Positions 24,569 to 31,755 of a stretch of DNA of 64,000 nt are shown piece by piece; the stretch's first letter is position 1; each line of letters starts with the position of its first letter. Under the pieces are notes generated by a model. The model was not told the origin of the DNA. It made no database searches and saw only the letters and a program-made list of their open reading frames with translations. Source of the DNA: CG2-30-58-95 sp964618215 (lineage in GTDB: Bacteria > Chloroflexota > Anaerolineae > Anaerolineales > Villigracilaceae); assembly GCA_964618215.1 (NCBI GenBank), contig CAZTZE010000019.1, positions 1 to 64,000 on the forward strand, written 5' to 3'. Position numbers and translations under genes: made by a program.

Positions 24569-27481
24569 CTATTTCAGCTTCCCTACCACCCAGCCGCGGA
24601 CACTCGCCAGCGCCTCGGGCAATTTCGCCGCGTCCCTGCCGCCGCCTAAGGCCAGATGGGGCGCGCCGCCGCCGCCCGCGCCGAGTTGACGCGAGATGTG
24701 ACCAACCAGGTCACCCGCTTTGACGCCCTTCTTGATCAAATCCTGCGTCACAGCCGCCATAACGATGATCTGTTCACCAGAGAGAGCGGCCACCACACAT
24801 ACGCCGTTTTGGGGATATTTCTCGCGAAACCTGTCAGCCAGTTTGCCGAGAGTGTCCTTATCGGCATTGGGGATTTCGATAGCCAGCAGGTTGACGCCTT
24901 GGATGGTTTGCAGGTTGGAAAGTTGCATGTTGAAGGTTGAAAGCGCAAACTCCTGCCGCATGGCAGCGATCTGTTTGCGCGCCGAGGCGAGTTCATCCAG
25001 CAGGCCAGCGACTTTCTCAGACACGGCTTCGGGCGCGGAGGAGAGCAGAGCGGCAGTCTGCTTGAGGGCGTGGTTTCGACGGGCAATGTGTTCGTACGCG
25101 CCACGCCCGGTGACGGCTTCGATGCGCCGGACGCCGGCCGCCGCCGATCCCTCGCTGACGATGATAAACGCGCCCACGTCGCCGGTGCGCTCGAGGTGCG
25201 TCCCGCCGCACAGTTCGTAGGAATATGGCTTGCCCTGAGCGGAGGCGAACGGGTCGCCAATCGTCAATGTCCGCACGGTTTCGCCGTATTTCTCGCCAAA
25301 GAGCGCCATGGCGCCTTCGGCAATCGCCTGCTGGCGGGATTTCTCGACCGGCTGCACAGGCATATCCGTTGCCACCGCGTCGTTGACGATTTTTTCGACC
25401 CGCTCCAACTGCCCGGCTGTCATCGCTTCGGGATGGTTGAAGTCGAAGCGCAGGCGGTCGGGTGCGACCAGCGAACCGGCCTGGCGGGCATGTTCACCCA
25501 ACACCTGATGCAGCGCGGCATGAAGCAGGTGCGTGGCGGTGTGGTTGCGCATGATGTCGTGGCGGCGCGCCATATCCACCTCGGCGATGCACTTATCGCC
25601 GACCTTTGGCTGGCCTAATACCACTTCGCCAATATGGACGATGACGCCCGCAGCCGGCCGGCGCATGTCGGTGATCTCGATCTCCCAGCCCCCCTCTTGC
25701 TCTCCCCCCATTTTCGGAGAAAATGGGGGGAGCCGGAGGGGGGTACGGATGTAACCCGTATCACTCACCTGGCCGCCGGACTCAATAAAGAAGCCCGTTT
25801 TAGGGAGGACCACTTCAACCGAATCGCCAAATGAAGCCGATTGCACCGTTTCCCCATTCACGATCAGCGCAAGCACTTCACCCTCCACTTGTATACCTGC
25901 TACTTGTGTACTTGCTACTTGTTTACTTGCTACTTGTATACCTGCTACTTGTGTACTTGCTACTTGTATACTTGCTACTTGTTTACTTGCTACTTGTTTA
26001 CCTGCTCCTTGTGTACTCCCATACACATCCTGCTCGACGCCTTTTTCACTCAACTTACCTTTTGCCTGCAAATCACGCAGGATGCCGCTGAAGAATTCTG
26101 CATCCTCGCCTCCCATCTTGCCTATGGCCTTGCCGCCGCCGGAAGCGATGCGGTGTTCGTCCATCGCAGCCTGGAAACCGGCTGCGTCCACATCCAGGTT
26201 TTGCTCGCGGGCGATATCCCGCGTGATCTCGAATGGCAGGCCGTAGGTGGCATAGAGTTCGAAGGCTTTGCCGCCCTCCAGCACGGTTTTCTTTTTCTGC
26301 CGCAAACCGGAGAGCATCCCATCCAACACAGCCACGCCAGATTCGACCGTGCGCGCAAAGCGGATCTCCTCACGCGTCAGGGAGTCGAGGATGGTGGTTT
26401 TGTGCTTCTCGAGTTCGGGGTAGAAGTCGCCGTACGCGGTGATGAACGCCTCAGCCACCTTCGCCAGGAACGGTTCGTGCAGGCCGATCTTCGTCCCAAA
26501 GCGCGCCGCGCGGCGGATAATCATCCGGCAGACGTAGTTGCGTCCGGTGTTGCCCGGCACGACGCCATCCGCGATCAGGAACGCGGCGGAGCGGGCATGG
26601 TCGGCGATGACGCGGTAGGGCGTGAAATCCGCCAGCATCTGCGCCTCGCTATGACCAGTGAGCAAGCGCAGAGCCTCCAACGCCCCTGCGAACAGGTCGG
26701 TCTTGTAATTGGAATCCACCCCCTGCAGCACCGAGACGATGCGCTCGAAGCCCATGCCGGTATCCACGTGGGTGGCAGGCAGCGGGTTGAGTGTATCGGG
26801 TCCCATCCGGTTGTATTGAATGAAAACCAGGTTCCAGAGTTCAAGGTAGCGCGTGCAATCGCCGTTGACGGCGCAATTGTGCGGCCGGTCTTTCAGGTTG
26901 CAGTATTCCTCGCCGCGATCCATGTGAATCTCGGAGCATGGGCCGCAGGGACCGGTCTCCGCCATTTCCCAGAAGTTATCCTTGCGACCAAAGTAAAGCA
27001 CGCGGCCGGCAGCCATACCGGGCTGGGCGCGCCAGTAACCCGCCGCTTCTTCATCCGCAGGGACATTGCCCTTGTCATCCTTGAAGACGGTCACCCACAG
27101 GCGTTCCCTGGGCAACCCCCACACATCCGTCAGCAACTGCCAGGCCCACTGGATGGCTTCCTTCTTGTAATAATCGCCAAACGACCAGTTGCCGAGCATC
27201 TCGAAGAAGGTATGATGGGTGTCGTCACGCCCGACGTCGTCAAGATCGTTGTGCTTGCCGGCCACGCGCATACACTTCTGGGAGTCCACCGCGCGGGTGT
27301 AGGGACGCTTGTCCGCGCCGAGGAAAACATCCTTGAACTGCACCATGCCCGCATTGGTGAAAAGCAGCGTGGCGTCTCCGCCGGGAACCAAAGAGGCGGA
27401 GGGGACAACGGTATGTCCATGTTCGACGAAAAAGTCAAGATAGGTTTGGCGAATTTGTGCGCCGCTGAATTTGGGGGGCAT
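24569..27481 (-). CDS. alaS: alanyl-tRNA synthetase with three repeat-derived insertions
   Basis: 970 residues against about 875 for the family. The start at 27481 gives the standard opening (MPPKFSGAQIRQTYLDFF). Catalytic motifs (VDSQKCMRVAGKHNDLDDVG, FFEMLGNWSFGDY), editing-site HTATHLLHAAL and CGGTH, and the DHHA1 C-terminus are intact. The excess comes from three inserts: 15-bp tandem repeats (residues about 487-531, QVAS-K/T/I units), a hairpin repeat (about 579-599, LRLPPFSPKMGGEQEGG), and a 24-nt unit giving PFASAQGK just before YSYELCGGTH. All are in frame, so the enzyme is presumably functional. No second alaS is seen in the window. Confidence 0.95.
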   Translation of the reverse strand: MPPKFSGAQIRQTYLDFFVEHGHTVVPSASLVPGGDATLLFTNAGMVQFKDVFLGADKRPYTRAVDSQKCMRVAGKHNDLDDVGRDDTHHTFFEMLGNWSFGDYYKKEAIQWAWQLLTDVWGLPRERLWVTVFKDDKGNVPADEEAAGYWRAQPGMAAGRVLYFGRKDNFWEMAETGPCGPCSEIHMDRGEEYCNLKDRPHNCAVNGDCTRYLELWNLVFIQYNRMGPDTLNPLPATHVDTGMGFERIVSVLQGVDSNYKTDLFAGALEALRLLTGHSEAQMLADFTPYRVIADHARSAAFLIADGVVPGNTGRNYVCRMIIRRAARFGTKIGLHEPFLAKVAEAFITAYGDFYPELEKHKTTILDSLTREEIRFARTVESGVAVLDGMLSGLRQKKKTVLEGGKAFELYATYGLPFEITRDIAREQNLDVDAAGFQAAMDEHRIASGGGKAIGKMGGEDAEFFSGILRDLQAKGKLSEKGVEQDVYGSTQGAGKQVASKQVASIQVASTQVAGIQVASKQVASTQVAGIQVEGEVLALIVNGETVQSASFGDSVEVVLPKTGFFIESGGQVSDTGYIRTPLRLPPFSPKMGGEQEGGWEIEITDMRRPAAGVIVHIGEVVLGQPKVGDKCIAEVDMARRHDIMRNHTATHLLHAALHQVLGEHARQAGSLVAPDRLRFDFNHPEAMTAGQLERVEKIVNDAVATDMPVQPVEKSRQQAIAEGAMALFGEKYGETVRTLTIGDPFASAQGKPYSYELCGGTHLERTGDVGAFIIVSEGSAAAGVRRIEAVTGRGAYEHIARRNHALKQTAALLSSAPEAVSEKVAGLLDELASARKQIAAMRQEFALSTFNMQLSNLQTIQGVNLLAIEIPNADKDTLGKLADRFREKYPQNGVCVVAALSGEQIIVMAAVTQDLIKKGVKAGDLVGHISRQLGAGGGGAPHLALGGGRDAAKLPEALASVRGWVVGKLK
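25228..25251 (-). repeat. 24-nt interspersed element inside alaS
   Basis: On the minus strand it has TTCG, then CGCTCAGG, then GCAAG, and codes PFASAQGK between the family residues IGD and the CGGTH region. Same unit as in MITE copy B and the proS fragment. Confidence 0.75.
25702..25732. repeat. hairpin repeat inside alaS
   Basis: CTCCCCCCATTTTC, GGA, GAAAATGGGGGGAG. It codes an LRLPPFSPKMGG stretch absent from normal alanyl-tRNA synthetases, between the start of the editing barrel and its continuation. Confidence 0.75.
25887..26021. repeat. 15-bp tandem repeat (about nine units) inside alaS
   Basis: Units ACTTGTATACCTGCT / ACTTGTGTACTTGCT / ACTTGTTTACTTGCT; eight good copies and one degenerate. 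In alaS they are read as QVASK, QVAST, QVAGI. The unit length is a multiple of three, so copy-number change keeps the frame. Confidence 0.92.
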
Positions 27482-27637
27482 AACGACTCCGATTACGTAA
27501 GGAATGGGCGAATTATACTCAATTCGTTCAAAGATTGCAGGTTGAAACGTTTGAACGTTTGCAAGTTGCACGTTGAAACGTTGAGACCAGTCTTCGCATT
27601 TTGCGTAGATTGTTATAGAATAATGAAAGGAAGGGTT

Positions 27638-28417
27638 ATGCCGGAAATTACGACCAAGCCGCGTGCGCCGCGCATCGCTGCCATCATTCCCGCTTACAAC
27701 GAGGCCGAAAATATCGGCCGCGTGTTGGCCGTTTTACGTAAAGTGGATATCGTCAACGAAATCATCGTCGTGGATGACGGCTCTGAAGATACTACAGCGG
27801 AAATTGTGCATGCCTTTAGAGATCAAGATTGCCGCGTACGTCTGATTCAGCATGAAGTGAATAAAGGCAAGGGACAGGCCATCTTCAGCGCATGGAGTGA
27901 TACGCAGGCCGGCTATCTGATATTACTCGATTCTGATCTCGTCAACCTGACGCCCTCTCATATAGAGACATTACTTGCGCCCATCCTTGCCGGCGCAGCG
28001 GATATGACCCTCGGCTTGTTCCTGGGCGGGCGCTTCTACACCGATTTCGCCCATTGGGCTATTCCCTGGCTGACCGGTCAACGCGGGCTGCGGGCTGAGA
28101 TGCTCGATCAAGTCTCAAGAGATGCCGCGTCTGGATATGGCTTTGAAGTCGCGTTGACCATTGCCGCGCAACGGAGCGGGTACCGCACCCGCATCGTGCC
28201 GATGAAAGGCGTCTGGCATCCCCCAAGCGAATTCCGCCGCGGCTGGCGGCACGGGATCCACTGGCGATTGCGTATGTACGGGAACCTCTTGCGCACCTGG
28301 TATATCGCGACAGGCCATCCTTATCCCAAAATAAAAGGGATCTCCTCCGTCATCGCAAAATCCCAAAAGCTAATCCGCGCGCGGCCAGCGCGGCCAGCAG
28401 CGCCACCACCACCGTGA
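27638..28417 (+). CDS. family 2 glycosyltransferase
   Basis: 260 residues. AIIPAYNEAENIGRVLAVL and EIIVVDDGSEDTTAE open a GT-A fold, and LLDSDLVNL supplies the metal-binding DxD. It resembles dolichol-phosphate-mannose-synthase-like or glucosyl-3-phosphoglycerate-type transferases without membrane segments. The start ATG follows AAAGGAAGGG. The 3' end overlaps the end of feoB by 68 bases on the opposite strand, and the last 13 residues (Arg/Pro/Ala-rich) look like read-through of feoB DNA, so an earlier ancestral stop may be lost. Confidence 0.85.
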   Translation: MPEITTKPRAPRIAAIIPAYNEAENIGRVLAVLRKVDIVNEIIVVDDGSEDTTAEIVHAFRDQDCRVRLIQHEVNKGKGQAIFSAWSDTQAGYLILLDSDLVNLTPSHIETLLAPILAGAADMTLGLFLGGRFYTDFAHWAIPWLTGQRGLRAEMLDQVSRDAASGYGFEVALTIAAQRSGYRTRIVPMKGVWHPPSEFRRGWRHGIHWRLRMYGNLLRTWYIATGHPYPKIKGISSVIAKSQKLIRARPARPAAPPPP

Positions 28418-30068
28418 AGGCGGCAATGGCGAGCATTGCCCTGCCCCCCAGCTCGCGCCTCAGCGCTGAAAGGGTCGGCAGGCAGGGGATGTAGAAGACG
28501 ACGAACACAGTGAAAGTCAGCATTTGCAAGGGGGTCAGCGCGGCGGAGAAGTCGGTCACGCCGACCGCCTGGCGCAGCATGACCAGCGAGAGTTCCTTAC
28601 GCAACACGCCGAAGATCAGCGGGACTCCCACCTCAGCCGGCAGGCCCAAAAGCCAGGTAACCGGACGCACCAGCCAGTTAAAGATGGGACTGAAGTTGAG
28701 ATAATTCAACACTGCCAACGCGGCGCTGCCGGCGATGAGCAGCGGCCAGGCCTCGACGACGAACTCGCGCACGCGGAACCAGGCCTTGCCCGTCACCGTG
28801 CGCAGGGTGGGCATGCGATAGACCGGTATTTCCAGTATCAGGCCGGGGGAATCTTCGGGCATAAGCCGCGTGAGAATGCGCCCGGCCAGGGCGATGACGA
28901 ATATATTGAAAAGATAGATCGCCAGCGCCCAGGCCGGCCCCAGATAGAAAGCCACCAGCCCAAAGACCACCGAGAGCCGCGCCGCGCAGGGCACCAGCAC
29001 CGCCAGCGCCGCTGAGAGCAGGCGGTCGTGCCGCTCCTCCAGGATGCGGGTGGACATCACCGCCGGCACGTTGCAGCCGTATCCAAGAATGAACGGCACG
29101 ATGGCCTTGCCGTGCAGCCCCAGGCGGTGCATCAGGCCGTCCATCAGAAAGGCGACGCGCGGCAGATAGCCGATATCTTCCAGCAGGCCCAGGCCAAGCA
29201 GGAAGGGTACAAGATAGGGCAGCACAATTGCCACGCCGCCCGAAACGCCCTGCAAAACGCCAACCAGCAGTTCAGCGAGGAATGTACCGCCGCCAATGGA
29301 CTGGGTCAACAGCACGGTGAACTGATCGAAAAGGGAAAGGACAGGCCCTTCCAGCGCGCTGCCGAGGCGGTACACCAATTGAAAGAAAAGATACAGGATC
29401 AATATCAGCGCAACGTAACCCCATGTTGGATGCAGCAGCGTATCGTCCAAACGATCACGCCAGGTCAGGCGGCGCTCGCCTTTTTCGACAATCTCATCGG
29501 CCATTTTCTCAGCTTGGCGGTGACGCGCCAGCGGATCGTCGCTCGCAGTGGTCGGTTGCGCAGGAGCGGCTGGCGGCAGGCCGCGCCGGGCGACATCCAG
29601 GGCGGTCACGAACAAGTTGCGCACGCCGCGCCCCTTGGAGGCGACGAGCGGCAGGACAGGCACGCCGAGAGTCTCCTGCAGGCGCAGGCCATCAATTTTG
29701 AGTCCCATGCGGGCGGCCTCGTCCATCATGTTCAAGGCCACCACCAACGGACGTTTGAGGGCGCGCAATTCCAGGGTCAGTTCCAGACCCTGAGCCAGAT
29801 GGGAAGCATCCACCACATTGACAATACAATCCACCTGCCGCGAGCCCAGATAGCGACGTGTCTCGCGCTCCGCAGGATTGGTGCCGGCCATTGTGTATGT
29901 GCCGGGCAGGTCCACCAATTCCACCACCTCCCCGGCCACGCGCACCTTGCTCTCAGTGAAAGTGACCGTGGTGCCGTGAAAATTGCCTGTCTCCGCCTTG
30001 TAGCCAGCAACTTGATTGAACAGCGTGCTCTTGCCACAGTTGGGCTGGCCGATCAGCGCGATACGCAT
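28350..30068 (-). CDS. feoB: ferrous iron transporter FeoB (short form)
   Basis: 572 residues, shorter than the usual 650-770. The G-protein domain has G1 GQPNCGKST, G2 HGTTV, G3 DLPGT and G4 NMMD; the membrane part includes the FeoB core with VPFILGYGCNVPAVM and PCAARLSV gates. GTP-regulated Fe2+ uptake. The C-terminal hydrophilic end found in many FeoB proteins is missing. Its start overlaps the end of feoA by 16 bases, so the two are translationally coupled. Confidence 0.95.
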   Translation of the reverse strand: MRIALIGQPNCGKSTLFNQVAGYKAETGNFHGTTVTFTESKVRVAGEVVELVDLPGTYTMAGTNPAERETRRYLGSRQVDCIVNVVDASHLAQGLELTLELRALKRPLVVALNMMDEAARMGLKIDGLRLQETLGVPVLPLVASKGRGVRNLFVTALDVARRGLPPAAPAQPTTASDDPLARHRQAEKMADEIVEKGERRLTWRDRLDDTLLHPTWGYVALILILYLFFQLVYRLGSALEGPVLSLFDQFTVLLTQSIGGGTFLAELLVGVLQGVSGGVAIVLPYLVPFLLGLGLLEDIGYLPRVAFLMDGLMHRLGLHGKAIVPFILGYGCNVPAVMSTRILEERHDRLLSAALAVLVPCAARLSVVFGLVAFYLGPAWALAIYLFNIFVIALAGRILTRLMPEDSPGLILEIPVYRMPTLRTVTGKAWFRVREFVVEAWPLLIAGSAALAVLNYLNFSPIFNWLVRPVTWLLGLPAEVGVPLIFGVLRKELSLVMLRQAVGVTDFSAALTPLQMLTFTVFVVFYIPCLPTLSALRRELGGRAMLAIAAFTVVVALLAALAARGLAFGILR

Positions 30069-30292
30069 GGGATGACCTCCACGATGATCTTTTCGGCAAC
30101 GCCTCGGCCCAGGGCAACCTCCCGTCCATTGACCTCGATCAGCAACGGCCCGCGGAACGGCGCGATGCGGATCACTCGAAGAGTATCGCCGGGATACAGG
30201 CCATACTGGATGAGTTTGGCCTGCAAACCTTGTCCCCCCTCACAGCCAATGACTTTGGCCTGCGCGCCCTTTTCAATTGAAAGCAACTGCAT
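30053..30292 (-). CDS. feoA: FeoA, SH3-like accessory protein of FeoB
   Basis: About 79 residues from the ATG at 30292 (MQLLSIEKGAQAKV). The SH3-like FeoA fold is seen in GLQAKLIQYGLYPGDTLRV and EVNGREVALGRGVAEKI. An in-frame upstream ATG at 30352 lies inside the 91-bp dispersed repeat and is rejected. It likely regulates the FeoB channel. Fur is encoded about 280 bases upstream in the same direction, suggesting local iron control. Confidence 0.9.
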   Translation of the reverse strand: MQLLSIEKGAQAKVIGCEGGQGLQAKLIQYGLYPGDTLRVIRIAPFRGPLLIEVNGREVALGRGVAEKIIVEVIPCVSR

Positions 30293-30329
30293 TTGCACCT
30301 CTCGAGATCGTGACGATTTGTTTATCTCC

Positions 30330-30420
30330 GTAACGCGGAATTCATTCCGCAACCATAGGGCGATATAAATATCGCGCTACAAAATCTTCGCGATTGTGAT
30401 AGTTTTTCAAGAGTAATACT
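30330..30420 (-). repeat. 91-bp interspersed repeat, copy 2
   Basis: Complement is nearly identical to 607-697. It sits between fur and feoA, where a feo promoter or Fur site would be expected, and supplies a false start codon for feoA. Confidence 0.8.
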
Positions 30421-30574
30421 CTGTATCACTGTCCATCTCCGTTCACACCTGCACTTGCAGCAGGGCAAGTATCTCCGGTGAATTTCTTTTCCCGAGTAGG
30501 GCGGCTTTCCGTAGCCGCCACCTCTGTCGGCAGGTATGGAAACCTGCCCTACAAGGGGTTCTCCGACAGGCTGC
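30421..30574. repeat. palindromic repeat region between fur and feoA
   Basis: GTAGGGCGGCTTTCC near 30497 and GGAAACCTGCCCTAC near 30540 are imperfect inverted ends, with inner hairpins GGCGGC-GCCGCC and GGCAGG-CCTGCC. A related unit (GGGCGGATT ... AATCCGCCC) is found near 54902-54964. No gene seen. Confidence 0.5.
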
Positions 30575-31060
30575 TTACTCCTGAGATAGACAATCCCGGC
30601 ATAGGCCATGCAGCACCAGCCCGACGTTCTCCACCCGGGCGCGGTTATTCCTCTCGAAATCAGCGATGATCGCGCTGGCCGGGGAAGGCTCATCGAACTC
30701 GATTATTTGTTTGCAGCGCAGGCACACGAAATGGAAGTGCTCCGTCGTCAAATTAGGATCGAAGCGGTCCTGGCGTTCGTTCTCCGAAAAGACGCGCACG
30801 GTGATCAGCCCCTCTTTTTGCAGCCAGCGCAACATGCGATAGACAGTAGATAAATTCAAGTGAGGGGCGACCTCCCTGACCCGCAAGTAGATCTCCTCCG
30901 CCGTCGGGTGTCCGGGCAAGGATTCCAGCGTCTCCAGGATCAGTCGTCGCTGCCCGGTCATGCGGCCCTTCTGGCCCTGCAGTCGCTGGGTCACTTTTTC
31001 GGTCAGGTTGGGGTCTTCCTTACTGCAAATCATTTGCAATAGTATATCGCGAGGGCGCAA
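30575..31060 (-). CDS. fur: Fur-family metal-dependent regulator
   Basis: 161 residues (or 152 from a second ATG at 31033). A winged-helix N-terminus (TGQRRLILETLESLPGHPTAEEIY, STVYRMLRWLQKEGLI) is followed by the metal-binding domain: TEHFHFVCLRC, and HGLCRDC for the structural Cys4 zinc. Regulatory-site residues are those of the Fur/PerR/Zur group and do not allow a sure choice, but the feoA-feoB genes directly downstream favour iron. The long N-terminal extension may be untranslated. Confidence 0.88.
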   Translation of the reverse strand: MRPRDILLQMICSKEDPNLTEKVTQRLQGQKGRMTGQRRLILETLESLPGHPTAEEIYLRVREVAPHLNLSTVYRMLRWLQKEGLITVRVFSENERQDRFDPNLTTEHFHFVCLRCKQIIEFDEPSPASAIIADFERNNRARVENVGLVLHGLCRDCLSQE

Positions 31061-31132
31061 ATTCAGGCAAGGCTAAATGTCATCACTTTACCTGAACAAG
31101 GTCACGAAGATGAGATAAAATAAAGGCAGACC

Positions 31133-31672
31133 ATGAAACTATTACGAACCCTCTTTCTCGTCCTGATCTTCGCCGCCTGCCGTCCGCTGCCTGCGCCGAT
31201 CTCACCGACGCCCACCGAGACACTGACGGATCCCGCCTATCCACCGCAATGCGCTTATGTATGGGCACGGCAGGCACTACCCGAACTCTCGGCGCAGGCG
31301 CAGCAAGCCTTCGATGAGGCGGGCATGACGGGGGTCACCGCCCGCGCCGGGGCCTACGGTGAGAACTGCGTGGACGCGCAGGGTAAAGTGGTATCCTTTT
31401 CCACGATGGAAACCGATTTTTATGTCATAGCGGAAGTGACTGATCTGACGGATAATGAAAATCTGGGGAATATCCTGGAAGACTTGCTGATCGTGCTGGA
31501 TGGATTCCCGCCCGACGAAACCCCCGGCCCGCAACCCGGTTATATTGGGGTAACTTTTCAGGCCGGAGATGATTTACTCAACCTGTGGTTTTCTGTGACC
31601 GCAGGCGAGGAGGCGCGCAAACAGGGGTTACACGGCTCGGCGCTGTTCGACGCGCTTTATCGAAAACCTTGA
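31133..31672 (+). CDS. lipoprotein of unknown function
   Basis: 179 residues. Lipobox FAAC (Cys near residue 16), a Pro/Thr linker to about residue 35, then a globular part with an internal Cys pair (PPQCAYVWARQ, GENCVDAQG) that may form a disulfide. No family recognised. Transcribed away from fur. The stop codon overlaps the first base of a 26-bp palindromic repeat. Confidence 0.7.
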   Translation: MKLLRTLFLVLIFAACRPLPAPISPTPTETLTDPAYPPQCAYVWARQALPELSAQAQQAFDEAGMTGVTARAGAYGENCVDAQGKVVSFSTMETDFYVIAEVTDLTDNENLGNILEDLLIVLDGFPPDETPGPQPGYIGVTFQAGDDLLNLWFSVTAGEEARKQGLHGSALFDALYRKP

Positions 31673-31728
31673 AAGCGGATTAACAATCCGCCCCACGAAA
31701 ACGAAAGCGGATTAACAATCCGCTCCAC
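31671..31728. repeat. 26-bp palindromic repeat, copies 2 and 3 in tandem
   Basis: GCGGATTAACAATCCGC occurs twice, six bases apart, flanked by GAAA and CCAC; one base differs between the copies (CCCCAC / CTCCAC). Inverse orientation of 22142-22167. Lies between two convergent genes. Confidence 0.85.
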
Positions 31729-31755
31729 GCCCCACGAGAACCACAGACATGCCAA

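Noticed and set aside
25887..26021. CRISPR-like array
   Set aside because: Units are 15 bp and contiguous with no spacers; it is a coding tandem repeat in alaS.
25841..27637. Long open reading frame on the + strand running into the glycosyltransferase gene
   Set aside because: It is antisense to alaS, begins inside the 15-bp tandem array (Leu/Val/Tyr/Cys repeats), and only its end from 27638 has a ribosome site and a family match.
29028..30368. Long + strand frame antisense to feoB
   Set aside because: High GC and codon structure of feoB leave the opposite frame open; Gln/His/Arg-rich, no family, no ribosome site.
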